Positions 21,848 through 31,308 of a DNA stretch of 64,000 bases are shown in pieces (the stretch's first letter is position 1; every line of letters begins with the position of its first letter). Location of the stretch: the NCBI RefSeq assembly GCF_012489685.1, contig NC_080046.1, positions 26,294,223 through 26,358,222 on the forward strand. The letters run 5' to 3'. A program made the position numbers and the translations under genes. This stretch comes from Lotus japonicus (taxonomy: Eukaryota > Streptophyta > Magnoliopsida > Fabales > Fabaceae). The notes beneath the pieces are model-generated. The model had not been told where the DNA came from and searched no databases. It saw only the letters and a program-made list of their open reading frames with translations.

Positions 21848-22339
21848 ATTTAATTTTATTCTGAAAAATCTAAACATGGACTTTTGTCCAGAGTGAAGAT
21901 GGATCAGAACCTCTGACTATGATACTTCTTGATCAGAAGATGTCTAGTCCAGAAGGTAACTCAATCAGAGTGTGTGTGCCCACTGGTACTGACTCTGAAG
22001 CTGAGACAACAACACGTGTGTCAGAATTTCTGATGCATAATTCCTTGTGCCCGTGTGACAGTCTGTTATGATTGCGTGTAGATATACTTATCTCCTGTGT
22101 GTGATTGTGTATTTTACTGTTACTATCTATCTTTAATTTTCAACCGTTGATCTTAAAGTGCTTTTTGAATCAACAACGGTTATTTGATAAAACCCACTAT
22201 ACACACACGTTCTCGTTCACTTCCGGTTTTCACTCTCGCACTCTCTGCTTTTCAAAACCGCCTCTTTCTTGATTTCTCTCTCGATCTCTCTTCATCCTTC
22301 AAACTTCATCTTCTACCTCAAACCTTCAACCTCTTCAAA
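21848..22339 (+). other. Element B pol-env spacer and CT-rich leader
   Basis: It contains the out-of-frame remains of the pol C-terminus to about 21894 and then a non-coding stretch ending in a CT-rich leader before ATG 22340. Small indels against A in the leader change frame and then restore it, which argues that it is untranslated. Confidence 0.6.
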
Positions 22340-25198
22340 ATGGTGAGACAAACCAGAAGATCTACTGCAGATGCACCTCAGTTCCCTCACATGGTAGTTG
22401 GTTTGGCAACGGGTCAAAGGGGCTCTGAGAACCCGGCACAAGAACAAGTTCAAGCTCAAGAGCAGATTGTTCCAATTGCAGAACGGGGCTGTGCCGTTCA
22501 CTGCGTATTTGCTCCTGAGGAACTCCAAGTCCTGGCAGAATGGAGATTCGACCTCGACAACCTGGCTGTAAATGGGTTTGATCTTCGTCCTGAAGTCCAA
22601 GCTCAAGGTTGGGGAAACTACTTCAACCGACTTCGAGGACCGGTGTATGAGAAGTTGGTCAAGGAATTCTGGAAGCACGCCGACTGCGATGATACTCAAG
22701 TGGTATCTCATATTCTTGGCAGGAAGATCATCATCACGGAGAAGTCATTCGTGAATCTGCTAGGTGCAGACACTGCTTATGGGTTTCGATTCCAATTCAC
22801 TGAGTCGAAGCTGAAACCCAGCACCAAAGACAAAACCAACCAGGCCCTGTACACCACTTTCAAACCGGGCAAGACAAGTTACAAGGTGATGGACCTTCAC
22901 CCCAAACTCAGGATCTGGCACAAGATCCTGCTCAACTGCATCAATCAGAGACCGAAGGGCAGTTCCCCAGATTACATCAACTTCAACCAGAAGGCGATGC
23001 TGTTTTTCATTCAAGACAAGAGGAAGATCTGCCTTCCCTACTTCCTGTTCTCCTACTTGAAGGAGTGTATCCGGAAGTCTAGGACTACTGCCTCAATCAA
23101 GTCAGCAATCAAGTATATCCCCTTTGGGAGACTGCTGTCTGATCTCTTCATTGAGAGTGGCCTCATTCAAGACCTGATCAATGCTGGTTGCACAGAGGAC
23201 TTGAGCACAATTGTCAGTGATGTCTTCACTGCCAACTCTCTGAAGAAGATGGGTTTGGTCCAGAAGAAGATTGCTCCTGCTCATGAAGACACATCTTTTG
23301 AGATCAGAGGAAGAAGGATACCTCTGAATGACTACCCACTGTGGACTCAAGCAGACAATCCTGAAGCCATCAGATGCTATGTTGAAGACCTCAGGGCTCA
23401 AGGATTCGAAATTGATCTTGATGATTTCTTCAGCAGACTGCCGCCAGCTCCAGAGTTTCCTTCTCCTCCCAAGAAGAAAGCTCAGAGGAAGATGGTTCTG
23501 GAAGAATCCTCTGAAGAATCTGATGTCCCTCTGGTCAAGAAGACAAAGAGAAAGCCTGATGATGGTGATGATAGTGATAGTGAGGATGGTCCTCCAAAGA
23601 AGAAGCAGAAGAAGGTCAGAATCGTGGTGAAGCCTACTCGGGTGGAACCAGCTGCTGCAGTGGTCAGAAGGACTGAACCTCCTGCCAGAGTGACTCGATC
23701 ATCAGCCCATTCAAGTAAGCCTGCACTTGCTTCTGATGATGATTTGAATTTATTTGATGCACTTCCTATTTCTGCCTTGCTTCAACACTCCTCAAATCCC
23801 CTCACTCCTATTCCTGAATCCCAACCAGCCGCACAAACCACCTCTCCACCACATTCCCCACGATCCTCCTTCTTTCAACCTTCTCCTACCGAACCACCTC
23901 TCTGGAATTTGCTTCAGAACCCAACCTCTAGGTCAGAAGATCCAACCTCTCTCCTTACCATTCCGTACGACCCATTATCTTCTGAACCCATCATCCATGA
24001 CCAATCAGAGCCCAACCAAACAGAACCACAACCCAGAACGTCTGATCACTCTGCTCCCAGAGCATCAGCACGTCCTGCTGCCAGAACCACGGATACAGAC
24101 TCTTCAACAGCCTTTACACCTGTATCCTTCCCAATCAATGTTGTTGATTCTTCTCCCTCCAATAACTCTGAATCAATTAGAAAATTCATGGAGGTTAGAA
24201 AAGAGAAGGTGTCTGCCTTGGAAGAGTATTACCTTACCTGTCCAAGCCCTAGGAGATATCCTGGCCCTAGACCTGAACGTCTAGTTGACCCAGATGAACC
24301 TATCTTGGCCAATCCTATCCAAGAGGCAGACCCCTTAGTTCAACAAGCTCACCCTGTCCCTGACCAACAAGAGCCCATTCAACCAGACCCTGAACCCGAA
24401 CAATCAGTGTCTAACCAATCCTCGGTTAGATCACCTCACCCTCTGGTTGAAACTTCAGACCCTCACCTTGGAACCTCTGAACCCAATGCTCCCATGATTA
24501 ACATTGGTTCTCCACAAGGTGCCTCTGAAGCTCATAGCAGCAATCACCCAGCCTCTCATGCACCCAACCTCTCCATAATTCCCTATACTCACCTTCAACC
24601 CACATCTCTCTCTGAGTGCATCAATATCTTCTATCATGAAGCCTCCTTGAGGCTCCGCAATGTGCACGGTCAGACTGATCTCAGTGAGAATGCTGAAAAT
24701 GTGGCTGATGAGTGGAACAATCTGAGCACTTGGCTAGTGGCTCAAGTTCCGATTATGATGCAGCTCCTGCATGCAGAGGGCAGTCAGAGCATTGAGGCTG
24801 CAAAGCAAAGGTTTGCTAGAAGGGTGGCTCTTCATGAACTAGAACAGAGAAATAAGCTTCTTGAAGCTATTGAAGAAGCCAAGAGAAAGAAAGAACAAGC
24901 AGAAGAAGCTGCACGTCAAGCAGCAGCTCAAGCTGCACAAGCCAGACTTGAGGCAGAGCGACTTGAAGCTGAGGCTGAAGCTCTTAGATGCCAAGCACTT
25001 GCACCAGTTGTGTTTACTCCTGCTGCTTCTGCTTCCATTCCAGATCCTCAAGCTGCTCAGAATGTTCCTTCCAGTTCTACTCAGACAAGCTCATCCAGAC
25101 TCGACATCATGGAACAACGTCTTGACACTCATGAATCCATGCTGATTGAGATGAAGCACATGATGATGGAACTTCTGCGACGCACTGACAAACCTTAG
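22340..25198 (+). CDS. Element B Sirevirus envelope-like protein
   Basis: Intact 952-residue ORF (start MVRQTRRST). Architecture as in A: globular N-terminal part, basic clusters (KKTKRKP, PPKKKQKK), a long Pro/Ser/Thr/Glu-rich middle, an Ala/Glu/Arg coiled coil (about 24780-25000) and a terminal heptad segment (MEQRLDTHESMLIEMKHMMMELLRR in two parts). Sirevirus second ORFs are called envelope-like by position; I see no hydrophobic membrane segment here. Retention of a frame of almost 3 kb in both A and B, despite substitutions, suggests recent constraint. Confidence 0.88.
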   Translation: MVRQTRRSTADAPQFPHMVVGLATGQRGSENPAQEQVQAQEQIVPIAERGCAVHCVFAPEELQVLAEWRFDLDNLAVNGFDLRPEVQAQGWGNYFNRLRGPVYEKLVKEFWKHADCDDTQVVSHILGRKIIITEKSFVNLLGADTAYGFRFQFTESKLKPSTKDKTNQALYTTFKPGKTSYKVMDLHPKLRIWHKILLNCINQRPKGSSPDYINFNQKAMLFFIQDKRKICLPYFLFSYLKECIRKSRTTASIKSAIKYIPFGRLLSDLFIESGLIQDLINAGCTEDLSTIVSDVFTANSLKKMGLVQKKIAPAHEDTSFEIRGRRIPLNDYPLWTQADNPEAIRCYVEDLRAQGFEIDLDDFFSRLPPAPEFPSPPKKKAQRKMVLEESSEESDVPLVKKTKRKPDDGDDSDSEDGPPKKKQKKVRIVVKPTRVEPAAAVVRRTEPPARVTRSSAHSSKPALASDDDLNLFDALPISALLQHSSNPLTPIPESQPAAQTTSPPHSPRSSFFQPSPTEPPLWNLLQNPTSRSEDPTSLLTIPYDPLSSEPIIHDQSEPNQTEPQPRTSDHSAPRASARPAARTTDTDSSTAFTPVSFPINVVDSSPSNNSESIRKFMEVRKEKVSALEEYYLTCPSPRRYPGPRPERLVDPDEPILANPIQEADPLVQQAHPVPDQQEPIQPDPEPEQSVSNQSSVRSPHPLVETSDPHLGTSEPNAPMINIGSPQGASEAHSSNHPASHAPNLSIIPYTHLQPTSLSECINIFYHEASLRLRNVHGQTDLSENAENVADEWNNLSTWLVAQVPIMMQLLHAEGSQSIEAAKQRFARRVALHELEQRNKLLEAIEEAKRKKEQAEEAARQAAAQAAQARLEAERLEAEAEALRCQALAPVVFTPAASASIPDPQAAQNVPSSSTQTSSSRLDIMEQRLDTHESMLIEMKHMMMELLRRTDKP

Positions 25199-25398
25199 TT
25201 TTAGGATCTCTTCTTTTTCTTCTTTTTCGTTACCTTTGTTTTCCTTTGTTAAACTCTGTTTCTTTTTATTTATTTATTCTCTTTTGTTCGTTTGTGATTA
25301 TATATGCATAACTATATACTTAGGTCACATATGTTTGCTAAACTCGTTTTATTCATAATTGTTTTGTGTTTACATCATATTTCTTTCCATCATATAAT
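25199..25398 (+). other. Element B spacer between env-like and antisense ORFs
   Basis: T-rich, non-coding, with convergent ORF ends at both sides (env-like stop at 25198; antisense stop at 25399). No other structure seen. Confidence 0.5.
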
Positions 25399-25791
25399 CT
25401 AGAATGGAGGATCTCTCCTCATTCTTCTGCACTCCTGGCGCTGCTCTGACCTATCCTTCTCCAGACGCTCCAGTACATGCTGGATGTTGCTGAGCCTGAT
25501 CTTTAGCTCATCCCTCTCCAGAATCTCTTCTGAAGTCTTGAGCTTCTCTTCCAAACTCTCTTTCTCTTCCAGCAGCTTGAGTTCAAGCCGGCTGAGTTCT
25601 TGCACCTCCTCCACGAAGGCAAGAAATTCCTTCAGGTCTCTCTCCAACTCTGGACGCAGGTCCTCTTCCAGCAGTGTCCGTGTCAGCTCCGCGATGGTAG
25701 TTGCACCCTCTGGATGCCTGATGTTCAGGAACAAGTCCTCTTCAAAGGCCTTCTTCCTCAGCTCTTCTAGTGCTACGTTGTATGATGCCAT
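25399..25791 (-). CDS. Antisense coiled-coil ORF of element B (function unknown)
   Basis: 130 codons on the strand opposite to gag, pol and env-like. The ATG has a strong plant context (AAAAAATGGC). The product is almost wholly an alpha-helical, charged heptad coiled coil (LSRLELKLLEEKESLEEKLK), ending with a basic tail RRMRRDPPF. A TATA box lies 54 bp upstream on the same strand. The same frame persists in A for more than 110 residues with mostly conservative changes. I do not recognise the family. A role in dimerising with Gag or the env-like coiled coils would be a guess. Confidence 0.55.
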   Translation of the reverse strand: MASYNVALEELRKKAFEEDLFLNIRHPEGATTIAELTRTLLEEDLRPELERDLKEFLAFVEEVQELSRLELKLLEEKESLEEKLKTSEEILERDELKIRLSNIQHVLERLEKDRSEQRQECRRMRRDPPF

Positions 25792-25844
25792 TTTTTCTTA
25801 CTGAAAATTATTCGAGGTGTGAAGCTTACCTTTCTCTCCAACGC

Positions 25845-25852
25845 TTTTTATA
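25845..25852 (-). promoter_or_regulatory. TATA box upstream of antisense ORF in element B
   Basis: On the minus strand CCTATAAAAAGC lies 54 bp before the antisense ATG, which would place transcription start about 25 bp before the ATG. The corresponding segment is absent from A, where about 75-80 bp including the start codon were lost. Promoter activity is inferred from sequence only. Confidence 0.45.
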
Positions 25853-25865
25853 GGCTTCACTTTCT

Positions 25866-26139
25866 CTCTGAAAGTTAATGCTCTTACAGTTTCTCGAGGT
25901 TAAGTTCTTGGTAACTGACCCTTCTATTTACTCACTTGACCGGTGGTAAACGTTCATCCCTTGCATTAACTCTTCTATTTATTTTCGCCTAACTCTGATT
26001 CTTACATCGTTTTCATTTTCTTTTAAACTTAGACCTTCTCTAAGGGGGAGTACCTTGTACTTCAAGCTAAGTTTTTCACACCCCAAGCTTTTTGCTTATG
26101 ACAAAAAGGGGGAGTAAACCCAGTTTTTGATTTGTAAGA
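25866..26139 (+). other. Element B 3' non-coding region, part 1 (two polypurine tracts)
   Basis: It aligns with 13248-13520 of A. Polypurine tracts lie at about 26042-26050 and 26103-26115. C interrupts the region 25 bp after the second tract. The rest of the region resumes at 37498. Confidence 0.75.
26135..26139. repeat. Target site duplication of element C (left)
   Basis: taaga at 26135-26139 is repeated at 37493-37497, directly flanking TGTAAGACCC and ...GTGTTACA. It fixes the borders of C to the base. Confidence 0.95.
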
Positions 26140-26831
26140 TGTAAGACCCGGATTTTCGGAACAAGTTAATTTCTGACTCACGCGTGGAATCAGTGTAAGC
26201 GTGACAGGAGTTTGATATTTGAGAAAGATTAATGAAGAAGAAAGTTCAGGAATTGCTCGAGGAATGTGGCGTTGTTTCTTTCGGAGCTAGTGCGAGTCGT
26301 CTGCACACCTGCCTTATGGCGAGCATGTCCAGAATAGGCTATTTCGCTCTTAAAGCAACGTTTTAAGTGAGATTTCGAACTCTTGGAAAATTTAAAGTTT
26401 CTCTTTATTTTTCCATCGACCAGCGTTTCATTTCGGAACTCTGGACTGTACGCACGATAGGTTTAACTTTTCGGATGTCCGCCGACGCTAATTTCTTTGC
26501 TTCGAAACCCTATTTTCGAGCAATGGATGAAGACTTTTTCTATTCGGGACTTCTAACGAAGATTCCGTCCGCGTTGCCAGATTTGTTTCGACGTTTCCAA
26601 TCTTTCTTCAGAAGGAAGTTTTGTCGTCCGGCGATCACAGCAAAAAGTAGTTTTTCGGGACAGATTTAACTTACACCGCTTTTGAGATTTTCGATATCGT
26701 TTTTCCCATATCATAGATATTTGTTTTGAGTTCTGGATTTCTGACGCCAGAATCTCTCTTAGAATTCCTTGGTGAACGTGCTGCAAAAATCGGAATCGCG
26801 AAATTTTCATTTTCCCGCGATTTCACCCGCC

Positions 26832-26839
26832 TATAAATA
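26832..26839 (+). promoter_or_regulatory. TATA box of element C 5' LTR, inside an inverted repeat
   Basis: TATAAATA sits in CGCCTATAAATAGGCG, where CGCCTAT and ATAGGCG are inverted around AA. It implies a U3 of about 720 bp and an R-U5 of about 3 kb, so the hairpin arrays would be transcribed as part of the RNA leader. The second copy is at 34383-34390. Confidence 0.7.
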
Positions 26840-28314
26840 GGCGAAAAAGCAAAAATATCTCCACAAACACCACACAAGGCCGCGAGTTTGGGGGAGCTTG
26901 GGGGAGGAGAGATTTTCGCGAAAACTTGACCAATCTCCGTGCAGTTCGTCCCTACTTCTAGGTATCAAGGTAACTAACACGATTCCTACCTCTGATTGTT
27001 GTTTCTGTTGCGTTTCTGAAGTCGTTTCTGTGCTCTAAGTTTTGAGTTTTTTCTAAAATTGTCCGATTTCTCTGATTTCTCGCTTGGGTTATGTTCCTTA
27101 TGTTCCCCTGAGTCTAAAACCTCTGTCAGTAAACTCTGATTGCGATTCAGTTGTCCAGGATCTGAAAAATTGACTCAAAACTCTTTTTGTCTCACATTTC
27201 GAAACTTTATTGTCGTAAAGCTATAATCTGACTTCGTGCCTTTAGGATTTGTTGTCACGGATGTCATGAGGATCGTTGCTGTCAAATCTGTTTTCAGAAC
27301 GGATAACTTTGAAGTTTTGAGCCTTTATTTTGGACCAAAATGCCCCTGCGTAGTCGTATTTCGGCCCGATTGTCCGAAAATTGTTCTGACAGTTTCTTTG
27401 CCTTAGTTTTACCCTAAAACTACCTTGTGAATTGATTTGATCAAAGAAAAAGAGCCGAAGCCCTTTTTCCTTTGAGGCCGTGGACTATTTCCTTTAGGGG
27501 GGAGTTTTTCGGTTTCGAAAACTTGTCTTTTCGTACCTGATTGTCCTATTCTGAAGCTTTAATGCTTTGTCTATCGTTTATGTATTGTTTTGCGATCGAA
27601 CTAATCGATTTTGTTTGGATTCTGCTTTGTTTTTCTCCGAGGTTCAGTTGAGGAAACTTTGGAAGACTCAGAGCAATTGTTTGAGGAGAACTTTGTTTGC
27701 GAAGCTGGAACAGCTCGAGGTTAGGGCAACTTACATATATATTAGCTATGATTTCATAATAGGCGTCGATAAATTCGACTTATGCTTTGCTATGATATTG
27801 ATTATGATGATGGTTTATTGTTATGAATGTTTTCATAACTTATGATGTTGATGTTGTGTTGGATTGAGCGTTTTGACGCGACTTCGGAGTGGAGATTCAT
27901 TGATCTGGTGATCTTTGACATTTCGGGTTGGATGAACAACCCTAGGCAAGTCCAAACGAGGGGTTTGAGGCTTAGCCATTTGTTGGGATTCGTTTGAATA
28001 CTTAGACTTTCCCCGGGAAACTTCTTTTGGAGGGTTTTTGGAAAACTTAGAATGATTAGAATTTCGAAAACTAGAGACTCTGGGAGACTTAGAATTTGAG
28101 AAGTAAACTCATAACTTGACTAATTCAATTCGAAACGTTTTTACTAAACGAATAATCATAGGAGAACTAAAGGGGAAAATATTTACGAAAGACGGGGAAA
28201 AGTCGGCTTTTGTTGTGGGTTTGGAGAGTTTTGGAATTGGGGAAAGCCACTAAGGTGAGCTATGGTGATGATTGAAAGTCACCGAGTACTCTAGTACTCT
28301 TGGGAGTGTTGTTC

Positions 28315-28402
28315 GAGTCGTGTTGTATTGACCGGCACAGACTCTGGGCTTTGTTTGTGGGTTTTGTGGTGGGAGTTGTGTTGTATTGACCGACACTAAC
28401 TC
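28315..28402 (+). repeat. Hairpin family 3 in element C (two copies)
   Basis: Two 30-nt hairpins at 28315-28344 and 28373-28402. Arms are GAGTC/GACTC in the first and GAGTT/AACTC in the second, with inner arms GTGT paired to GCAC or ACAC and one unpaired base on one side; the loop TGTATTGACCG is constant. Copies in the right LTR at 35866-35953. The same unit is amplified to about eight copies in D. Confidence 0.75.
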
Positions 28403-28486
28403 ATGGTTTTGTTGGATTGGGTTGTGAGCTAAACACTTCCGTGGTAAGGGCGATTCGTTGTTTGGCTAACCATATTGCATCAATCG

Positions 28487-28628
28487 GGTGAATAACGGGA
28501 ATGGTTCACCTGTGCATATCATATGGTGAATAACGGGAATGGTTCACCAAGGATGAATAACGGGAATGGTTCATCCAGGATGGATAACGGGAATGGTCCA
28601 TCCATAGTGAAGAACGGGAAGCTTCACT
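28487..28628 (+). repeat. Hairpin family 1 array in element C (five hairpins)
   Basis: Hairpins at 28487-28510, 28525-28548, 28551-28576, 28578-28603 and 28606-28628. Stems in order: GGTGAA/TTCACC, GGTGAA/TTCACC, GGATGAA/TTCATCC, GGATGGA/TCCATCC, AGTGAAG/CTTCACT. The loop TAACGGGAATGG is kept in the first four and shortened to AACGGGAAG-like in the fifth. Both arms change together. The right LTR copy is at 36038-36179. Confidence 0.85.
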
Positions 28629-28972
28629 GAGGCGTGAGACTTCGTGAAAGCATGGAACTTCACTGAAGCGTGAGACTTCGTGAAAGTGAGTAAGCTTCAC
28701 TGAGGCGTGAGACTTCGTGAAAGCAGAAACTTCACTGAGGCGGGAGACCTCGTGGAGACGGGAACCTTCGCTGAAACGGGAGATTTTGCGGAGGCGTACA
28801 CCTTTGCTGAAGCGGGAGACTTTGCGGAGGCGTGCAACTTCACTGAAGCGTGAGACTTCGTGAAGGCGCGAAACTTCACTGAAGCGTGAGACTTCGTGAA
28901 TGTGTGAGATTTCACTGAAGCGTGAGACTTCGTGAAAGCGTAAGACCCCATTGAAGCGTGAGACTTCATGGA
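28623..28972 (+). repeat. Hairpin family 2 array in element C (ten hairpins, 36-bp period)
   Basis: Units of 26 nt start at 28623, 28659, 28696, 28731, 28767, 28803, 28839, 28875, 28911 and 28947. Consensus: TTCAC, one unpaired T, GAAG, loop CGTGAGA, CTTC, GTGAA. Variants keep pairing: GAGG/CCTC (28731), TTCGC/GCGGA (28767), TTTGC/GCGGA (28803), CCAT/ATGG (28947). The right LTR copy is at 36174-36523. The family was not found in D. Confidence 0.85.
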
Positions 28973-29944
28973 AGCGTGAGATTTCATCGTCGTTTACCCT
29001 AGGGCAACGACAGGGAACATTGGTTTAGTTGGATACGGGTGTGTTGGGAGGACGATACATTGTTTGACTAACCTTATCACCTAACTTCATATGTTGAGAT
29101 TATGATGATTTGATGTTGATGAACATCGTTAGGTATTAATGATTGAACTGTGTAGGAGATTCGAGGACATGCCATGTATATACCTTAGAGTAGGCAATAC
29201 ATAACCTATATGTATATATATACAACATATGTATATATCCCCTTTATCACAAGTTGATTGTATATCTATTGTATTATGTAAGTTGACCCTAGCGCCTTGG
29301 CTTTGTTTGTATGTTTGTGTTTGGGCGGTCGGCCTGCTGCCAGGCGTCTGTCAGCCGGTTCGTGATGATGCGTTGTACGGGAAAGACCCGGAGCGGAACA
29401 ACTATTACTGAAGCTTTCGACGAGGACCCGGACTTCATGCCTGATCGAGGGAGGGTCGATGATAGTAGTGTGGGGTATGGGTGGTTAGAGTCTTTTGGAG
29501 TTGGTTGTTACTGTAATAGCTCTGATTCGTTTTGCTTTTGGGACAGGGTAGGTTCCCGATGCATGGCTTTTTGTGTGATTCTCTTACGGAGGGATCACAG
29601 TGAGTCAGTCGGACCATAGGGGTCTTTGCTTAGGCCATTTTGAGGCCGACTTTCTCCTGGTGGTTTGTAATTATACTTTTTCTCACTCACACTTCTGGAT
29701 CTGTAAATATTTGCCTACGGGCACACTACTTTGGAGTCACTGCGAGTGTGTGGGGCGTGGAAGTGCAGCTGAGGCTGTACATGTTTATATTTGATGTATA
29801 TTGGTTAGTTTAGTAGTTGTGTTTTGTCTTTACTTCTTTATCGTTTTGATTTAAAGGAATCAATCGGAAAAAAATTACCTGTTTTCCGCGTAAAGATTAT
29901 TTTTGGTTACTAAAGTGACACCTGGAAATCGGGGTGTTACATTG

Positions 29945-29956
29945 TGGTATCAGAGC
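29945..29956 (+). promoter_or_regulatory. Element C primer binding site (initiator tRNA-Met)
   Basis: TGGTATCAGAGC three bases after the LTR end. The bases that follow (GGGGAATAGGTCTTCTGTGC and onward) are shared with the leader of D, which supports a common origin. Confidence 0.9.
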
Positions 29957-30153
29957 TTGTCGAGTCTTTTGGGAGTCCTTGGGGAATAGGTCTTCTGTGC
30001 TAGGTTGTGTGACTCTGCAAAGAGTAAAAAATTGATTGTCTGCCAAGCGATCTTCGCTTTAATTGATTGAAGTTGCTACCTAATCATATTGTATAGTTAT
30101 GCATAATACTATCTTATGATTGGTACTGACTGTTTGCTAAACGAATACAGAAC

Positions 30154-31308
30154 ATGGTGAACGCGAACCAACTTGCTGAGATGGTGGCCACTTTGGTCCA
30201 AGCTATGACTGTACAGACGAATGACAATGCACATAGGCGTGCTACTGAGGATGCACGCGAGCTATACCGGCTTCAGAGAGAAGCAGCCCTGGACCAGAAC
30301 AGGGGATTGAATGATTTCAGAAGACAGAATCCACCCAAGTTCACGGGCGGGACTGACCCGGACGAGGCGGATCTCTGGATCCAAGAGGTAGAGAAGATTT
30401 TCGAAGTACTACAGACTAGTGGAGGGGCTAAGGTGGGCCTGGCAACTTATCTACTACTGGGCGATGCTGAGTACTGGTGGAGGGGCACCAGAGGGATGAT
30501 GGAGGCAAACCATGTTGAGGTGAACTGGGATTCTTTTCGTGCCGCCTTTCTGGAGAAGTATTTTCCTGATAGTGCTCGTGACGAGCGTGAGTCGCAGTTT
30601 CTGACTCTTCGTCAAGGGAGCATGACTATTCCGGAATATGCTGCTAAGTTAGAATCTTTGGCCAAACACTTCCGATTTTTCCGTGATCAGGTTGATGAAC
30701 CCTATATGTGCAAGCGCTTTGTGAGGGGACTGAGAGCTGACATTGAGGACTCAGTGAGACCGTTGGGGATTATGAGGTTTCAAGCTTTGGTTGAGAAGGC
30801 CACCGAGGTGGAACTGATGAAGAATAGGAGGATGGACCGGGCTGGAACTGGGGGACCAATGAGGTCGAGTTCCCGGAGCTATCAAGGAAAAGGAAAGTTT
30901 CAGATGAAGAAGCCTTATCAGCGTCCTGTGGGGGAAAGGTTTACCCCAGGATCGTACAAGCCTATGGTTACGGCTGCTGCTGGAGGAACGGGAAACCAGA
31001 TTGCAATCCAAGATGTGAAATGCTTCAGGTGTGGAAAGTTGGGGCACTATGCAAGTGCGTGCTCAGAACCGAAGCCCAAGTGTTTCAACTGCAACCAACC
31101 GGGGCACAACGCCAGTCAGTGTAGGGCACCCAAGGCGGAGCCGTCTGTCAATGCTGCAAGGGGAAAGCGCCCTGCTGCTAGAGGAAGGGTTTATATCATG
31201 GACGGTGAAGGAGCTGAGGGGTTAGCCAGAGGTGAGTGCAAGAACGATGGTAACCTTCTAACTATTCTTTCTCATTCTAGTACAACATGCTCATCATTAC
31301 TCTTGTAG
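30154..31308 (+). CDS. gag: Element C Gag with two zinc knuckles
   Basis: 384 codons. A retrotransposon gag (capsid) domain covers about residues 60-225 (FTGGTDPDEADLW, WDSFRAAFLEKYFP, QGSMTIPEYAAKLESL). Two CCHC knuckles follow: C290-x2-C293-x4-H298-x4-C303 and C310-x2-C313-x4-H318-x4-C323. The basic linker is RGKRPAARGR. The frame runs into a damaged protease start (GECKNDGNLLTIL) and stops where the active-site DSG would be expected, so the product is Gag with a short non-native tail. Intact ORF in an element with seemingly identical LTRs: likely able to make particles recently. Confidence 0.9.
   Translation: MVNANQLAEMVATLVQAMTVQTNDNAHRRATEDARELYRLQREAALDQNRGLNDFRRQNPPKFTGGTDPDEADLWIQEVEKIFEVLQTSGGAKVGLATYLLLGDAEYWWRGTRGMMEANHVEVNWDSFRAAFLEKYFPDSARDERESQFLTLRQGSMTIPEYAAKLESLAKHFRFFRDQVDEPYMCKRFVRGLRADIEDSVRPLGIMRFQALVEKATEVELMKNRRMDRAGTGGPMRSSSRSYQGKGKFQMKKPYQRPVGERFTPGSYKPMVTAAAGGTGNQIAIQDVKCFRCGKLGHYASACSEPKPKCFNCNQPGHNASQCRAPKAEPSVNAARGKRPAARGRVYIMDGEGAEGLARGECKNDGNLLTILSHSSTTCSSLLL

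Larger units (their letters stand above)
26140..29941 (+). repeat. Element C 5' LTR (3802 bp)
   Basis: It begins TGTAAGACCCGGA and ends TCGGGGTGTTACA, which together form an imperfect terminal inverted repeat. The 3' LTR is exactly the same length at a constant offset of 7551, and I found no difference in the lines compared by eye. TATA box at 26832-26839. Hairpin-repeat arrays lie in 28315-28972. Small ORFs within it (for example a 12-residue repeat ORF at 28697-28987 on the minus strand) are products of the repeats. Confidence 0.95.

Noticed and set aside
28697..28987. 96-codon minus-strand ORF with 12-residue repeats (SHASVK-type)
   Set aside because: It is the translation of the 36-bp hairpin repeats; the constraint seen is on pairing, not on a protein.
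28623..28990. Regular 36-bp periodicity that resembles a CRISPR array
   Set aside because: There are no unique spacers, the units are contiguous and diverged, and the array is inside an LTR of a plant retrotransposon.
29942..29960. tRNA genes at the TGGTATCAGAGC sites
   Set aside because: These 12-mers directly follow LTR ends and are primer binding sites; no cloverleaf can be formed.
30751..31047. 98-codon minus-strand ORF over the C gag
   Set aside because: Shadow of the real gag frame.
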